A DNA stretch of 64,000 nt from Streptococcus mitis (GCF_013305725.1 NZ_CP047883.1:1591001-1655000); one strand, 5' to 3'. Positions 44,656 through 54,069 are shown, counted from the first letter of the stretch. Translations and numbers: made by a program. Notes: generated by a model from the sequence alone, not told the origin.

Positions 44656-45273
44656 ATGTCACAGGATAAACAAATGAAAGCTGTTTCTCCCCTTCTACAG
44701 CAAGTTATCAACATCTCATCGATTGTCGGTGGGGTTGGGAGTTTGATTTTCTGTATTTGGGCTTATCAGGCTGGGATTTTACAGTCTAAAGAAACCCTCT
44801 CTGCCTTTATCCAGCAGGCAGGCATCTGGGGGCCACCTCTCTTTATCTTTTTACAGATTTTACAAACGGTCGTCCCTATCATCCCAGGGGCCTTAACCTC
44901 GGTGGCAGGGGTCTTTATCTACGGTCACATCATCGGGACAATCTACAACTATATCGGCATCGTGATTGGCTGTGCCATTATCTTTTATCTGGTACGCCTC
45001 TACGGTGCTGCCTTTGTCCAGTCTGTCGTCAGCAAGCGTACCTATGACAAGTACATCGGCTGGTTGGATAAGGGCAATCGTTTTGACCGTTTCTTTATCT
45101 TTATGATGATTTGGCCCATTAGCCCAGCTGACTTTCTCTGTATGCTGGCTGCCCTGACCAAGATGAGTTTCAAGCGCTATATGACCATCATCATTCTGAC
45201 CAAGCCCTTTACCCTCGTGGTTTATACCTACGGTCTGACCTATATTATTGACTTTTTCTGGCAAATGCTTTGA
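44656..45273 (+). CDS. TVP38/TMEM64 (DedA-like, VTT domain) membrane protein, 205 aa
   Basis: Integral membrane protein of the VTT/SNARE-associated superfamily. LQILQTVVPIIPGALTSVAGVFIYG is the reentrant-loop region and IWPISPADFLCMLAALTKM the second conserved block. Five or six hydrophobic segments are visible. Members are linked to lipid-carrier recycling or scrambling; the substrate here is unknown. ATG 44656 has GAGGAG upstream. Confidence 0.85.
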   Translation: MSQDKQMKAVSPLLQQVINISSIVGGVGSLIFCIWAYQAGILQSKETLSAFIQQAGIWGPPLFIFLQILQTVVPIIPGALTSVAGVFIYGHIIGTIYNYIGIVIGCAIIFYLVRLYGAAFVQSVVSKRTYDKYIGWLDKGNRFDRFFIFMMIWPISPADFLCMLAALTKMSFKRYMTIIILTKPFTLVVYTYGLTYIIDFFWQML

Positions 45274-45280
45274 CACATAA

Positions 45281-45310
45281 AAAATCCGTTTGGTTTCCCA
45301 AGCGGATTTT
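45281..45310. terminator. Bidirectional terminator between the TVP38-type gene and scrK
   Basis: 13-bp stem AAAATCCGTTTGG / CCAAGCGGATTTT (one G-U) with a TTTC loop; A and T tracts on both sides. Confidence 0.9.
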
Positions 45311-45315
45311 GTGTT

Positions 45316-46203
45316 TTATTTTGAAACTTCTTTTGCAAGGACAAAGTTCCCAAGTGTGGCTGAACCATTTCCTGCGACTGCTGGAGTGACGATGTAATCA
45401 CGCACATCTGGTACTGGTAGGTAACCATTGAGAAGAGATGTAAATTTCTCACGGACACGATCCAGCATGTGTTGTTGAGCCATGACCCCTCCACCAAAGA
45501 CAATCACGTCTGGGCGGAAAGTCACTGTCGCATTGACCGCAGCTTGAGCGATATAGTAGGCTTGGACATCCCAAACAGGGTTGTTGAGTTCAATGTTTTC
45601 CCCACGAACACCTGTACGAGCTTCCAAACTTGGACCAGCTGCATAGCCTTCCAGACATCCCTTATGGAAAGGACAAACACCCTTAAACTCTTTTTCAATA
45701 TCCATTGGGTGTCTAGCAACATAGTAGTGACCCATTTCAGGGTGACCCACACCGCCGATAAACTCACCACGTTGGATGACACCTGCACCGATACCTGTAC
45801 CGATTGTGTAGTAAACCAAGTTTTCGATACGACCACCAGCATTATTACGGGCAACCACTTCACCATAAGCAGAGCTGTTTACGTCTGTTGTAAAGTACAT
45901 TGGCACGTTGAGGGCACGACGAAGGGCACCAAGCAAGTCCACATTTGCCCAGTTTGGTTTTGGAGTCGTTGTGATAAAGCCATAAGTTTTTGAGTTTTTA
46001 TCAATATCAATGGGACCAAATGAACCAACTGCAAGACCAGCAAGGTTATCGAATTTTGAGAAGAACTCAATGGTTTTATCGATTGTTTCGATTGGAGTTG
46101 TTGTTGGAAATTGTGTTTTTTCTACAACGTTAAAGTTTTCATCACCGACAGCACAGACAAACTTTGTACCGCCCGCTTCCAAGCTTCCATATAATTTTGT
46201 CAT
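45316..46203 (-). CDS. scrK: Fructokinase ScrK (ROK family), 295 aa
   Basis: Phosphorylates the fructose released from sucrose-6-phosphate. ROK features: ATP-binding GSLEAGGTKFVCAVG, YTIGTGIGAGVI, and the zinc site HPEMGH...CPFHKGCLEG with catalytic Asp in TTDVNSS. It has its own extended -10 promoter (TGC-TATAAT on the - strand, TATAAT at 46231-46236). It lies downstream of scrA, behind a terminator. Confidence 0.94.
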   Translation of the reverse strand: MTKLYGSLEAGGTKFVCAVGDENFNVVEKTQFPTTTPIETIDKTIEFFSKFDNLAGLAVGSFGPIDIDKNSKTYGFITTTPKPNWANVDLLGALRRALNVPMYFTTDVNSSAYGEVVARNNAGGRIENLVYYTIGTGIGAGVIQRGEFIGGVGHPEMGHYYVARHPMDIEKEFKGVCPFHKGCLEGYAAGPSLEARTGVRGENIELNNPVWDVQAYYIAQAAVNATVTFRPDVIVFGGGVMAQQHMLDRVREKFTSLLNGYLPVPDVRDYIVTPAVAGNGSATLGNFVLAKEVSK

Positions 46204-46230
46204 GATAAACCTCTTGTTTTTATTTTCTTT

Positions 46231-46239
46231 ATTATAGCA
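46231..46239 (-). promoter_or_regulatory. Extended -10 promoter of scrK
   Basis: On the - strand TGCTATAAT, 28 bp before the start; no clear -35. Confidence 0.55.
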
Positions 46240-46303
46240 TATTTCGAAAGTCTAAATTTCTCTATTTTTTAGATTTTCCTCTGTAAATCTTACCATTCAA
46301 GCA

Positions 46304-46334
46304 AAAACGAACAAACATGTCATTTGTTCGTTTT
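46304..46334. terminator. Terminator of scrA
   Basis: 12-bp stem AAAACGAACAAA / TTTGTTCGTTTT with a seven-base loop; followed on the - strand by GCTTG after the T4, so efficiency may be partial, leaving readthrough into scrK possible. Confidence 0.82.
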
Positions 46335-46352
46335 CACATTAGAGAGGATTGA

Positions 46353-48257
46353 TTAGATTTTCACTTCGATCACAGCATCACCCTTCGCAACTGAACCTGT
46401 TGCGACTGGAGCTACTGAAGCGTAGTCAGCTGTATTTGTAACGATAACCATTGTTGTATCATCAAGTCCAGCTGCAGCGATTTTGTTTGAGTCAAATGTT
46501 CCAAGAACATCGCCAGCTTTCACCTTGTCACCTTGAGCAACTTTTTGTTCGAAACCTTCACCGTTCATTGTTACAGTGTCGATACCAACGTGGATCAAGA
46601 CTTCAGTACCATTAGTTGTTTTCAAACCGAATGCATGTCCTGTTGCAAAGGCGATTGAAACTTCAGCATCAGCTGGTGCATATACCACACCTTGACTTGG
46701 TTTCACAGCGATACCTTGGCCCATAGCTCCACTTGAGAAGACTGGGTCATTCACATTTGAAAGAGCAACAACATCACCAATGATTGGAGTTTGGATTGTT
46801 TCGTCTTGAAGAGTTGCTGGTACTTCTTCATTTACCACTGTAGTTTCTTCAGAAACTGTTTCTTCAACAACTTCTGTTTCTTCTTTGTAACCAAAAGCAT
46901 ATGTCAAACCGAAACCAAGGGCAGTTGTAACTAAGACCATAAAGACATACTTGAGGAGTTGACCATTAATGTATAGAAGAGTACCAGGAATGATTGTGAT
47001 ACCAAAGCTAGTTCCTGCTAAACCAAGAATATTTGCTAACCAACCACCTGCAGCACCTGCAATAAGACCCATGATAAACGGTTTACCGTAACGAAGGTTA
47101 ATACCAAAAATTGCTGGCTCAGTAATACCTAATCCTGCAGAAAGAGCTGCTGGGAAAGCAAGTGCTTTAATTTTGGGATTCTTTGTTTTTACACCAACAG
47201 CAAGAGTTGCTCCAAGTTGAGCAGTCATAGCTGCTGTAATAATAGCATTAAGAGGATCTGAACCTGTAGAAGTAACAAGGTTAGCCTCCAAGAGATTGAA
47301 GATATGGTGAACACCTGTAACAACGATGACCTGATGAACACCACCAAGGATTAATCCACCTAGACCCACTGGAAGACTGAGCAACCAAACAGTAGCGACT
47401 TTGACATAGCTTTCAACTTCGTGGAATACAGGTCCAATGACAAACAAGGCCAAAATAGACATTACTAAGAAAGTCAAGAATGGTACAAGGAGTAAATCTA
47501 ATACATCTGGAATACGCTTACGGAGCCACTTTTCTAGTTTAGCACCAGTCAAACCAACGAAGAAGGCTGGTAAAACTGAGTTTTGATAGCCGACAACTTT
47601 GATAAAACCAAAGAAGAGGATTGGTTGAGCATCACCAGAGGCCACAGCCCAGGCATTTGGTAAGGATGAGTTTACCATCATCAATCCTAGAACCAAACCA
47701 AGCAATGGATTTCCACCGAAGACTCGAAAGGCTGACCAACAGATTAAGGCTGGGAAGAAGGCAAAAGCTGTATCTGTCAAAACAACTGAATAAGTATAGA
47801 AGTTTGTTGCTTTAAAAGCTTCTGCAGTAGTTCCAAACAAAGCTAAGACTTGATCCTGAACGATAGCCCCACGAATCCCCATAAAGAGACCAGTAGCAAC
47901 AATTGCTGGCAAAAGAGGTACAAAGACGTCACCGAAAGTACGGATGGCACGTTGGAACCAATTTCCTTGTTTACCTGCTTCTTCTTTCATCTCATCCTTA
48001 GATGCTGTTGGCAAACCAAGAGCTACGACTTCATCGTACATCTTGTTTACTGTACCCGTACCAAAGATGATTTGGTATTGACCTGAGTTAAAGAAAGCAC
48101 CTTGAACTTTTTCCAAGCTCTCGATAGCATCTTTATTGATCTTTGCTTCATCTTTAACCATAACGCGAAGACGAGTCGCACAGTGGGCTACACTGTTAAC
48201 GTTCTCGCGTCCGCCCAAGGCTTCGATGACTTTTTTTGCAATTTCTGTATTGGTCAT
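46353..48257 (-). CDS. scrA: Sucrose-specific PTS enzyme IIBCA (ScrA), 634 aa
   Basis: Membrane transporter that phosphorylates sucrose to sucrose-6-phosphate during uptake. EIIB is N-terminal with phospho-Cys26 in AHCATRLR. The EIIC domain (about residues 105-460) has about ten hydrophobic segments and GITEPAIFG. An acidic linker leads to EIIA with the phospho-His in LIHVGIDTV. I chose ATG 48257, nine bases after AGGAG; a TTG two codons earlier is less likely. Divergent from scrB, with shared operators. Confidence 0.95.
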   Translation of the reverse strand: MTNTEIAKKVIEALGGRENVNSVAHCATRLRVMVKDEAKINKDAIESLEKVQGAFFNSGQYQIIFGTGTVNKMYDEVVALGLPTASKDEMKEEAGKQGNWFQRAIRTFGDVFVPLLPAIVATGLFMGIRGAIVQDQVLALFGTTAEAFKATNFYTYSVVLTDTAFAFFPALICWSAFRVFGGNPLLGLVLGLMMVNSSLPNAWAVASGDAQPILFFGFIKVVGYQNSVLPAFFVGLTGAKLEKWLRKRIPDVLDLLLVPFLTFLVMSILALFVIGPVFHEVESYVKVATVWLLSLPVGLGGLILGGVHQVIVVTGVHHIFNLLEANLVTSTGSDPLNAIITAAMTAQLGATLAVGVKTKNPKIKALAFPAALSAGLGITEPAIFGINLRYGKPFIMGLIAGAAGGWLANILGLAGTSFGITIIPGTLLYINGQLLKYVFMVLVTTALGFGLTYAFGYKEETEVVEETVSEETTVVNEEVPATLQDETIQTPIIGDVVALSNVNDPVFSSGAMGQGIAVKPSQGVVYAPADAEVSIAFATGHAFGLKTTNGTEVLIHVGIDTVTMNGEGFEQKVAQGDKVKAGDVLGTFDSNKIAAAGLDDTTMVIVTNTADYASVAPVATGSVAKGDAVIEVKI

Positions 48258-48293
48258 TTGCAAAAATCTCCTTATAAAAAATTTGTAAAATGT

Positions 48294-48308
48294 TTGAAAG
48301 CGATTTTA
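48294..48308. promoter_or_regulatory. Candidate ScrR/cre operator O1 in the scrA leader
   Basis: TTGAAAGCGATTTTA, a CG-centred LacI-family-type site lying just downstream of the predicted scrA start. Either ScrR or CcpA could bind. Confidence 0.5.
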
Positions 48309-48325
48309 TCCGCCCTACGCATATA

Positions 48326-48353
48326 ATTCTATCATGTTTTTAAAATATGTCAA
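48326..48353 (-). promoter_or_regulatory. scrA promoter
   Basis: On the - strand TTGACA (48348-48353), 16 bp, TAGAAT (48326-48331). Perfect -35 hexamer. Confidence 0.65.
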
Positions 48354-48364
48354 GCGTTTTGCAG
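48350..48364. promoter_or_regulatory. Candidate ScrR/cre operator O2 at the scrA -35
   Basis: TCAAGCGTTTTGCA overlaps the first bases of the scrA -35 hexamer. CG-centred and LacI-like. Confidence 0.5.
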
Positions 48365-48561
48365 AAAAAGTTTTAGCATTTTGAATTTTTTGATTGTTTT
48401 TGATGTCTTTGAAATAAAACAAGCAATATTTCACCTATTATTGTGAGGTTTTTAAAGATTTTTTTGCAAATTCTTTCATTTTTTCATTTATTTTCATAAA
48501 ATCCTTCAATCCGTTTCTGTCAATCGTTTGATATTTTTTTCTTAATTTTATGATAAAAGAC
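48365..48561. other. AT-rich spacer of the divergent scrA/scrB region
   Basis: About 200 bp, very T-rich, between the scrA and scrB promoters. No ORF or hairpin beyond runs of T and A was recognised; it may be intrinsically bent DNA. Confidence 0.4.
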
Positions 48562-48590
48562 TTGCTTTTTTAAAAGGAAACGTTTACTAT
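48562..48590 (+). promoter_or_regulatory. scrB promoter with overlapping operator O3
   Basis: TTGCTT (48562-48567), 17 bp, TACTAT (48585-48590). AAGGAAACGTTTACTA (48574-48589), a CG-centred LacI/cre-like site, covers the spacer and -10. Confidence 0.65.
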
Positions 48591-48621
48591 AAAGATAGTA
48601 GAATTTATGGAGGGAATATAA

Positions 48622-50076
48622 ATGGAATGGACTACCGAACGTCGTTACAGACGTTATGAAGATTGGACACAAGAAGAAAGAAAAGAAATCCAAGAAAAGA
48701 TGGCACAATCCCCATGGCATGTCAGCTATCACATTGAACCAAAGGAAGGACTCCTTAACGACCCGAACGGTTTTTCTTACTTTGATGGCAAGTGGGTTGT
48801 CTTTTACCAAAACTTCCCCTTTGGTGCAGCTCATGGATTGAAGTCTTGGGTTCAGCTTGAAAGCGACGACTTGGTTCACTTTACTGAAACAGGTGTAAAA
48901 ATCTTACCTGATACTCCACTTGATAGCCACGGCGCTTACTCTGGATCTGCTATGCAGTTTGGTGATCAATTGTTCCTATTCTATACAGGAAATGTCCGTG
49001 ATGAAAATTGGGTGCGTCACCCTTATCAGATTGGTGCCTTAATGGATAAGGACGGCAAGATTGAAAAGATTGATAAGGTCTTGATTGATCAACCAGCTGA
49101 TGCTACCGACCACTTCCGCGATCCACAGATTTTTAACTTTAAAGGACAATACTACGCAATCGTTGGTGGACAAGACTTGGAGAAAAAAGGATTCGTCCGT
49201 CTCTACAAAGCAGTCGATAATGATTATACAAACTGGCAAGAAGTTGGTGATTTGGACTTCAACAATGACCGCACTGCCTATATGATGGAGTGCCCAAATC
49301 TTGTCTTTGTCGGAGAACAACCTGTCCTTCTCTACTGCCCACAAGGTTTGGATAAAAAAGTTCTTGAATATGACAATATTTATCCAAATATGTATAAAAT
49401 TGGTGCTTCCTTCGACCCTGAAAATGCTCGTTTGGTAGATGTGTCTGAACTACACAATCTAGACTATGGTTTCGAAGCCTATGCTACTCAAGCTTTTAAC
49501 GCTCCGGATGGACGTGCTCTCGCTGTTAGTTGGCTTGGTTTGCCAGATGTGTCTTATCCATCTGACCGTTTTGACCATCAAGGAACTTTTTCATTGGTAA
49601 AAGAACTTACCATTAAAGATGGCAAACTCTATCAGTACCCTGTAGAAGCCATCAAGTACCTTCGAGCTTCAAAAGAGGAATTTTCAAATCGTTCTGAAAC
49701 TAAGAATAGCTACGAACTTGAGCTGAACTTAGAGGCTAATAGCCAAAGTGAAATCATCCTTCTTGCTGATAAAGACGGAAAGGGGCTATCTATCAATTTC
49801 GACCTTGTCAATGGCCAAGTAACCGTTGATCGTAGTCAAGCAGGTGAGCAATATGCTCAAGAATTTGGAACTACTCGCTCTGGCTCAGTTACTAATCAAG
49901 CAACTACTGTCAATATCTTCATCGACAACTCAGTCTTTGAAATTTTCATCAATAAAGGAGAAAAAGTATTTTCTGGTCGTGTCTTCCCACATGAGAACCA
50001 AAATGGAATTCTCATTAAATCTGGAAACCCAACTGGAACTTACTACGAATTAGAATATGGTCGCAAAACTGACTGA
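48622..50076 (+). CDS. scrB: Sucrose-6-phosphate hydrolase ScrB (GH32), 484 aa
   Basis: Cytoplasmic invertase cleaving sucrose-6-phosphate to glucose-6-phosphate and fructose. GH32 motifs: nucleophile Asp in LLNDPNGF (about residue 50), RDPQIF transition-state Asp, and acid/base Glu in MECPNL. A C-terminal beta-sandwich follows (INIF/FEIFINKGEKVFSGRVFP). GGAGGG lies upstream of ATG 48622. Its last 20 bases overlap scrR. Confidence 0.95.
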   Translation: MEWTTERRYRRYEDWTQEERKEIQEKMAQSPWHVSYHIEPKEGLLNDPNGFSYFDGKWVVFYQNFPFGAAHGLKSWVQLESDDLVHFTETGVKILPDTPLDSHGAYSGSAMQFGDQLFLFYTGNVRDENWVRHPYQIGALMDKDGKIEKIDKVLIDQPADATDHFRDPQIFNFKGQYYAIVGGQDLEKKGFVRLYKAVDNDYTNWQEVGDLDFNNDRTAYMMECPNLVFVGEQPVLLYCPQGLDKKVLEYDNIYPNMYKIGASFDPENARLVDVSELHNLDYGFEAYATQAFNAPDGRALAVSWLGLPDVSYPSDRFDHQGTFSLVKELTIKDGKLYQYPVEAIKYLRASKEEFSNRSETKNSYELELNLEANSQSEIILLADKDGKGLSINFDLVNGQVTVDRSQAGEQYAQEFGTTRSGSVTNQATTVNIFIDNSVFEIFINKGEKVFSGRVFPHENQNGILIKSGNPTGTYYELEYGRKTD

Positions 50077-51022
50077 TGTCGCAAAATTGGCTGGTGTCAG
50101 CCCTACTACTGTTTCACGTGTCATCAATAAAAAAGGCTATCTATCTGAAAAAACCATCCAAAAGGTCAATGAGGCCATGCGAGAGTTGGGCTATAAACCT
50201 AACAACCTTGCTCGTAGCCTCCAAGGGAAATCAGCCAAGTTAATCGGTTTGATTTTCCCAAAAATTAGCCATGTTTTCTATGCTGAATTGATTGACAAAT
50301 TGGAACACGAACTCTTCAAAAAAGGCTACAAGACCATCATCTGCAATAGTGAGCACGATTCGGAAAAAGAACGTGAGTATCTTGAAATGCTAGAAGCCAA
50401 CCAAGTGGATGGAATCATCTCTGGTAGTCATAACTTGGGAATTGAAGACTACAATCGCGTAACGGCTCCAATCATCTCTTTTGACCGTAACCTGTCTCCA
50501 GATATCCCTGTCGTTTCTTCTGACAACTATGCTGGTGGTGTCCTAGCCGCTCAGACCTTGGCTAAAACTGGAGCCAAATCTATTATCATGATTACAGGAA
50601 ATGACAACTCTAATTCCCCAACTGGACTTCGTCATGCTGGTTTTGCTTCAATCTTGCCAAAGGCTCCTATTATCAATGTTTCCAGTGATTTTTCACCCCT
50701 TCGTAAGGAAATGGAAATAAAAAATATCCTGACCAAACAAAAACCAGATGCGATTTTCGCCTCTGATGATTTGACTGCTATTTTGGTTATTAAGATTGCC
50801 CAGGAGCTTGGAATCTCTGTGCCTGAACAACTCAAAGTGATCGGCTATGACGGGACTTATTTCATTGAGAATTTCTACCCTCACCTCACTACCATTAAAC
50901 AACCCTTGGAAGAGATTGCTCACCTAACAGTTGATTTGCTCTTACAAAAAATTGAAGGTAAAGAGGTTGCTACCACTGGTTATTTCTTGCCAGTTAGTCT
51001 CTTACCAGGTAAAAGTATTTAA
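50057..51022 (+). CDS. scrR: ScrR, LacI-family repressor of the sucrose genes, 321 aa
   Basis: N-terminal helix-turn-helix (TDVAKLAGVSPTTVSRVI) and hinge helix (NNLARSLQGKSAKLIGLI), then a periplasmic-binding-protein-like core. It most likely represses scrA and scrB through the CG-centred sites at 48294, 48350 and 48574. The start codon lies inside scrB, 20 bases before its stop and in another frame, so expression depends on scrB translation, forming an autoregulatory loop. In the family, fructose or sucrose-6-phosphate acts as inducer. Confidence 0.94.
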   Translation: MVAKLTDVAKLAGVSPTTVSRVINKKGYLSEKTIQKVNEAMRELGYKPNNLARSLQGKSAKLIGLIFPKISHVFYAELIDKLEHELFKKGYKTIICNSEHDSEKEREYLEMLEANQVDGIISGSHNLGIEDYNRVTAPIISFDRNLSPDIPVVSSDNYAGGVLAAQTLAKTGAKSIIMITGNDNSNSPTGLRHAGFASILPKAPIINVSSDFSPLRKEMEIKNILTKQKPDAIFASDDLTAILVIKIAQELGISVPEQLKVIGYDGTYFIENFYPHLTTIKQPLEEIAHLTVDLLLQKIEGKEVATTGYFLPVSLLPGKSI

Positions 51023-51024
51023 AC

Positions 51025-51057
51025 AAAAAACTCGGACTGAATCAGTCTGAGTTTTTT
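51025..51057. terminator. Bidirectional terminator between scrR and mvaA
   Basis: AAAACTC-G-GACTG pairs with CAGTC-T-GAGTTTT (one G-U), AAT loop, T6 on one side and A6 on the other. Confidence 0.9.
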
Positions 51058-51058
51058 C

Positions 51059-52333
51059 TTATAATCTAAATTTTTTCAAAAGTGTTTGGGCTTTTTCTAA
51101 ATTAAAAGTTTTTTCAGCAATCAAGCATTCTACCAACTTAGGCACTTCAGCCTCTGTGGCTCCTGCAAGGAGGGCTAGTGACTTCGCTTGAAGTTTCATG
51201 TGTCCATGCTGAATTCCTGTGCTGACAAGAGCTTTAAGAGCTGCAAAGTTTTGTGCAAGACCAATTGACACGATAATTTGAGCCAATTCCTTAGCTGATG
51301 GATTACCTAGCAACTCATGGCTGAGAACTACACGAGGATTAAGACCAATTGATCCACCCTTGGTAGCAACTGGCATCGGCATAGTCAGCTCTCCTATTAA
51401 CTCTTCTGTTTCCAAATCCATCATCCAATGACTGAGACCTCGATAAGCACCATCATGACTGGCATAGGCATGCGCTCCTGCTTCGATGGCACGCCAATCA
51501 TTTCCTGTCGCAATCAAGAGAGCATCGATTCCATTAAAAATTCCCTTATTGTGAGTAGCTGCTCGATAAGGATCTGCTTGAGCAAACTGGCTGGCTAAAA
51601 CCATTTTTTCTGCTAGTTCACGCGCTTCATCCTTCTGGCGACTCAAATAACGAAAGGCGATCCGACAGCTTGCTGTCACCAGAGAATCGGTCGCGTAGTT
51701 TGACAGAATCCCCATGAGACTCTGTCCCTGACAGAGTTCTTCTAAGACTGGTTTCAAGGCTTCCAGCATGGTGTTGAGCATATTAGCACCCATGGCTTCC
51801 TGGGTATCGACATGGAGATAAACAACGAGAAAGTCAGTTTCGCCTTTTATCTGCTCTACATGCAAATCACGCGCCCCACCTCCACGTTTGACGATAGAAG
51901 GATAGGCCTGATTGGCAAGTTCCAAGAGCTCAGTCTTTTTGTTTGTAATCTTCTCTTGAGCTTGTTCAGGTTCAGCAACTTGATAAAGAGCTACCTGCCC
52001 AATCATCTGGCGCTGATGAACCTGAGCAGTAAAGCCACCTGCTCGCTTGATGATTTTACTTGCATAGCTGGCCGCAGCAACCACGGACGGTTCTTCTGTC
52101 ACATAGGGAACTGTGTATTCCTGACCATTGACAAGGACCTCTGGAACCAGCGAATAAGGCAGAGAAAAAGTTCCCACCACATTCTCACTCAGCTGGTCTG
52201 CCACAGTCACACTTATCTGTTCATCCTGCTCCAAACTCACTTGCTTCTCAGGACTAAGGAGCGCCTGAGCTTGTAACAACTCGAGGCGCTCTTGGTATGA
52301 TTTTTTAGAAAATCCATTCCAACTTATCTTCAT
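51059..52333 (-). CDS. mvaA: Hydroxymethylglutaryl-CoA reductase MvaA (class II), 424 aa
   Basis: Reduces HMG-CoA to mevalonate in the isoprenoid pathway used by Gram-positive cocci. Class II features: catalytic Glu in TEEPSVVAAASYA, the Lys/Asp region THNKGIFNGIDALLIATG, and a C-terminal helical domain with His in GIQHGHMKL. Its ATG overlaps the mvaS stop (TAATG), so the two are translationally coupled. Confidence 0.95.
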   Translation of the reverse strand: MKISWNGFSKKSYQERLELLQAQALLSPEKQVSLEQDEQISVTVADQLSENVVGTFSLPYSLVPEVLVNGQEYTVPYVTEEPSVVAAASYASKIIKRAGGFTAQVHQRQMIGQVALYQVAEPEQAQEKITNKKTELLELANQAYPSIVKRGGGARDLHVEQIKGETDFLVVYLHVDTQEAMGANMLNTMLEALKPVLEELCQGQSLMGILSNYATDSLVTASCRIAFRYLSRQKDEARELAEKMVLASQFAQADPYRAATHNKGIFNGIDALLIATGNDWRAIEAGAHAYASHDGAYRGLSHWMMDLETEELIGELTMPMPVATKGGSIGLNPRVVLSHELLGNPSAKELAQIIVSIGLAQNFAALKALVSTGIQHGHMKLQAKSLALLAGATEAEVPKLVECLIAEKTFNLEKAQTLLKKFRL

Positions 52334-53505
52334 TATTTTTCAACCTTGCTATAACGGCGTTGGTGGTCAACAATTTCAACCAAGGCAAAATCTTGATTTT
52401 CATAGCCAGAAAACTGGGTAGAATTTGTTTCATCTAAGTCTACTTCCTCAAAGAAGACTTTTTCATAGTCTGCAACAGACAGGGCAGTTCGTTGGTTGAG
52501 CTTGTTCAAACGGTCTTTATCCAGATAAGCTTCATATCCTTCAACCAATGCACCACTGAAGAACTCAGCTACAGCCCCACTTCCGTAACTATAAAGGGCA
52601 ATTTTATCCCCAGCCTTCAAGCTATCTGTATTTTCCAAGAGAGACAAAAGTCCGAGGAAGAGGGAACCTGTATAGATATTCCCCACCTTTTGACTGTAGA
52701 GAATAGACTGGTCAAAATGCTTTTGCAAGAGGTCTTTTTTCTCTTGAGGCAGGCTCTTATCCATGATTTTTTTCAAGCCTTTTAGCGCTAATTTAGGATA
52801 AGGCAAGTGGAAGCAAACAGCTGCAAAATCATCCAAAGTAAGCTGGTAGCGTTTTTGATATTCAAGCCAAGTCGTTTTCAAACTATCCAAGTATTGCTGG
52901 GTAGAATAGACACCATTTACATAAGGAGTTGTTGAGTAATTTGGACGCCAGAAATCCATGATGTCACGAGTCTGAGCCACATTGTCGTTATTAAAGGCCA
53001 TAATGCGTGGATTTTGTGTAATCAACATAGCCACACTTCCAGCACCCTGAGTTGGTTCTCCTGGAGTTTCAATACCGTACTTGGCAATATCACTAGCAAT
53101 GACCAATACCTTGGACTCTGGAGAATTTTCCACATGCAATTTGGCATAATGAAGGGCAGCTGTCGCTCCATAGCAGGCTTCTTTAATCTCGAAACTACGA
53201 GCAAAGGGCTGGATGCCCAGCAAACCATGCACAAAGACGGCTGCAGCTTTACTTTGGTCAATTCCTGACTCAGTAGCTACAATGACCATATCAATTTCTG
53301 CTCTTTCTTGCTCAGTTAAAATAGAATCACTTGCACTGGCCGCCAAGGTCACGATATCCTCAGTTAGGGGCGCAATACTCAATTCCTTGAGTAAGAGTCC
53401 TTTGCTTAATTTTTCAGGGTCAATTCCCCTCGCTTCTGCTAAGTCTTGTAATTTCAAGACATATTGACTGGTCGCAAAACCAATCTTATCAATACCGATT
53501 GTCAT
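52333..53505 (-). CDS. mvaS: Hydroxymethylglutaryl-CoA synthase MvaS, 390 aa
   Basis: Condenses acetyl-CoA with acetoacetyl-CoA to HMG-CoA. Thiolase fold; nucleophilic Cys in IKEACYGATAALHYAK (about residue 110), general acid Glu earlier (ATESGID), His in CFHLPYPKLALKG. I chose ATG 53505 (TIGIDKIGF) with GAGGT upstream; an eight-residue extension lacks similarity. First gene of the mvaS-mvaA pair. Confidence 0.95.
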   Translation of the reverse strand: MTIGIDKIGFATSQYVLKLQDLAEARGIDPEKLSKGLLLKELSIAPLTEDIVTLAASASDSILTEQERAEIDMVIVATESGIDQSKAAAVFVHGLLGIQPFARSFEIKEACYGATAALHYAKLHVENSPESKVLVIASDIAKYGIETPGEPTQGAGSVAMLITQNPRIMAFNNDNVAQTRDIMDFWRPNYSTTPYVNGVYSTQQYLDSLKTTWLEYQKRYQLTLDDFAAVCFHLPYPKLALKGLKKIMDKSLPQEKKDLLQKHFDQSILYSQKVGNIYTGSLFLGLLSLLENTDSLKAGDKIALYSYGSGAVAEFFSGALVEGYEAYLDKDRLNKLNQRTALSVADYEKVFFEEVDLDETNSTQFSGYENQDFALVEIVDHQRRYSKVEK

Positions 53506-53585
53506 ATTTACCTCTGTTTTATCATTCATTGTAAAAAATCGTTCTATACTATTTTATCACAAATAGCAGTAAAAGAGAGAAAAAA

Positions 53586-53608
53586 GACTTGATTCACCAA
53601 ATCAAGTC
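53586..53608 (-). terminator. Terminator of the ThrE-type exporter genes
   Basis: GACTTGATT (53586-53594) pairs with AATCAAGTC (53600-53608), loop CACCA; on the - strand followed by TTTTTTC. Confidence 0.87.
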
Positions 53609-53618
53609 GCTTATTATT

Positions 53619-54068
53619 CTAACCATTATACTGTTTTCGTAAGTGAGAATAGAGTCTGAGAATCACTGTACCGCTAGCCATTCCAATGGAAATCACCAAA
53701 GCCAGCATAACAACCAAGGTTGCACTAGCAATGGCATGACTGTAATCTCCTGTCACAAAAAAGGCAGTTGTCCGATAGGAAAGATAACCCGGAACCAGAG
53801 GTGCCAAGATGGCCAAGATAAAGACCACAGCAGGTGTCTTATAAAGAATACTTAAAATCTGGCTGACACAAGAACCGATAATGGCTGCAATAAAAGTAGC
53901 CACAATAACATTGGTCGGTTCCTTGAGCAAGAGATAGATTAGCCAGACAGCCATGCCCAAAATCCCTCCAGGTAAGAGCATAGAGCGTTGCACATTGAGT
54001 ACGATTAAAAAAGTGATAATAGCAAGAAGACTTGCTACTGCTTGTAATAAAAAGGTTGTTAGTGTCAT
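53619..54068 (-). CDS. ThrE-type threonine/serine exporter, small subunit (DUF3815), 149 aa
   Basis: Four or five hydrophobic segments. It corresponds to the C-terminal half of actinobacterial ThrE, which in Firmicutes is a separate gene. LAILAPLVPGYLSYRTTAFF is the conserved block. It starts one base after the larger partner gene ends. Substrate (Thr/Ser or small peptides) inferred from the family. Confidence 0.85.
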   Translation of the reverse strand: MTLTTFLLQAVASLLAIITFLIVLNVQRSMLLPGGILGMAVWLIYLLLKEPTNVIVATFIAAIIGSCVSQILSILYKTPAVVFILAILAPLVPGYLSYRTTAFFVTGDYSHAIASATLVVMLALVISIGMASGTVILRLYSHLRKQYNG

Positions 54069-54069
54069 A

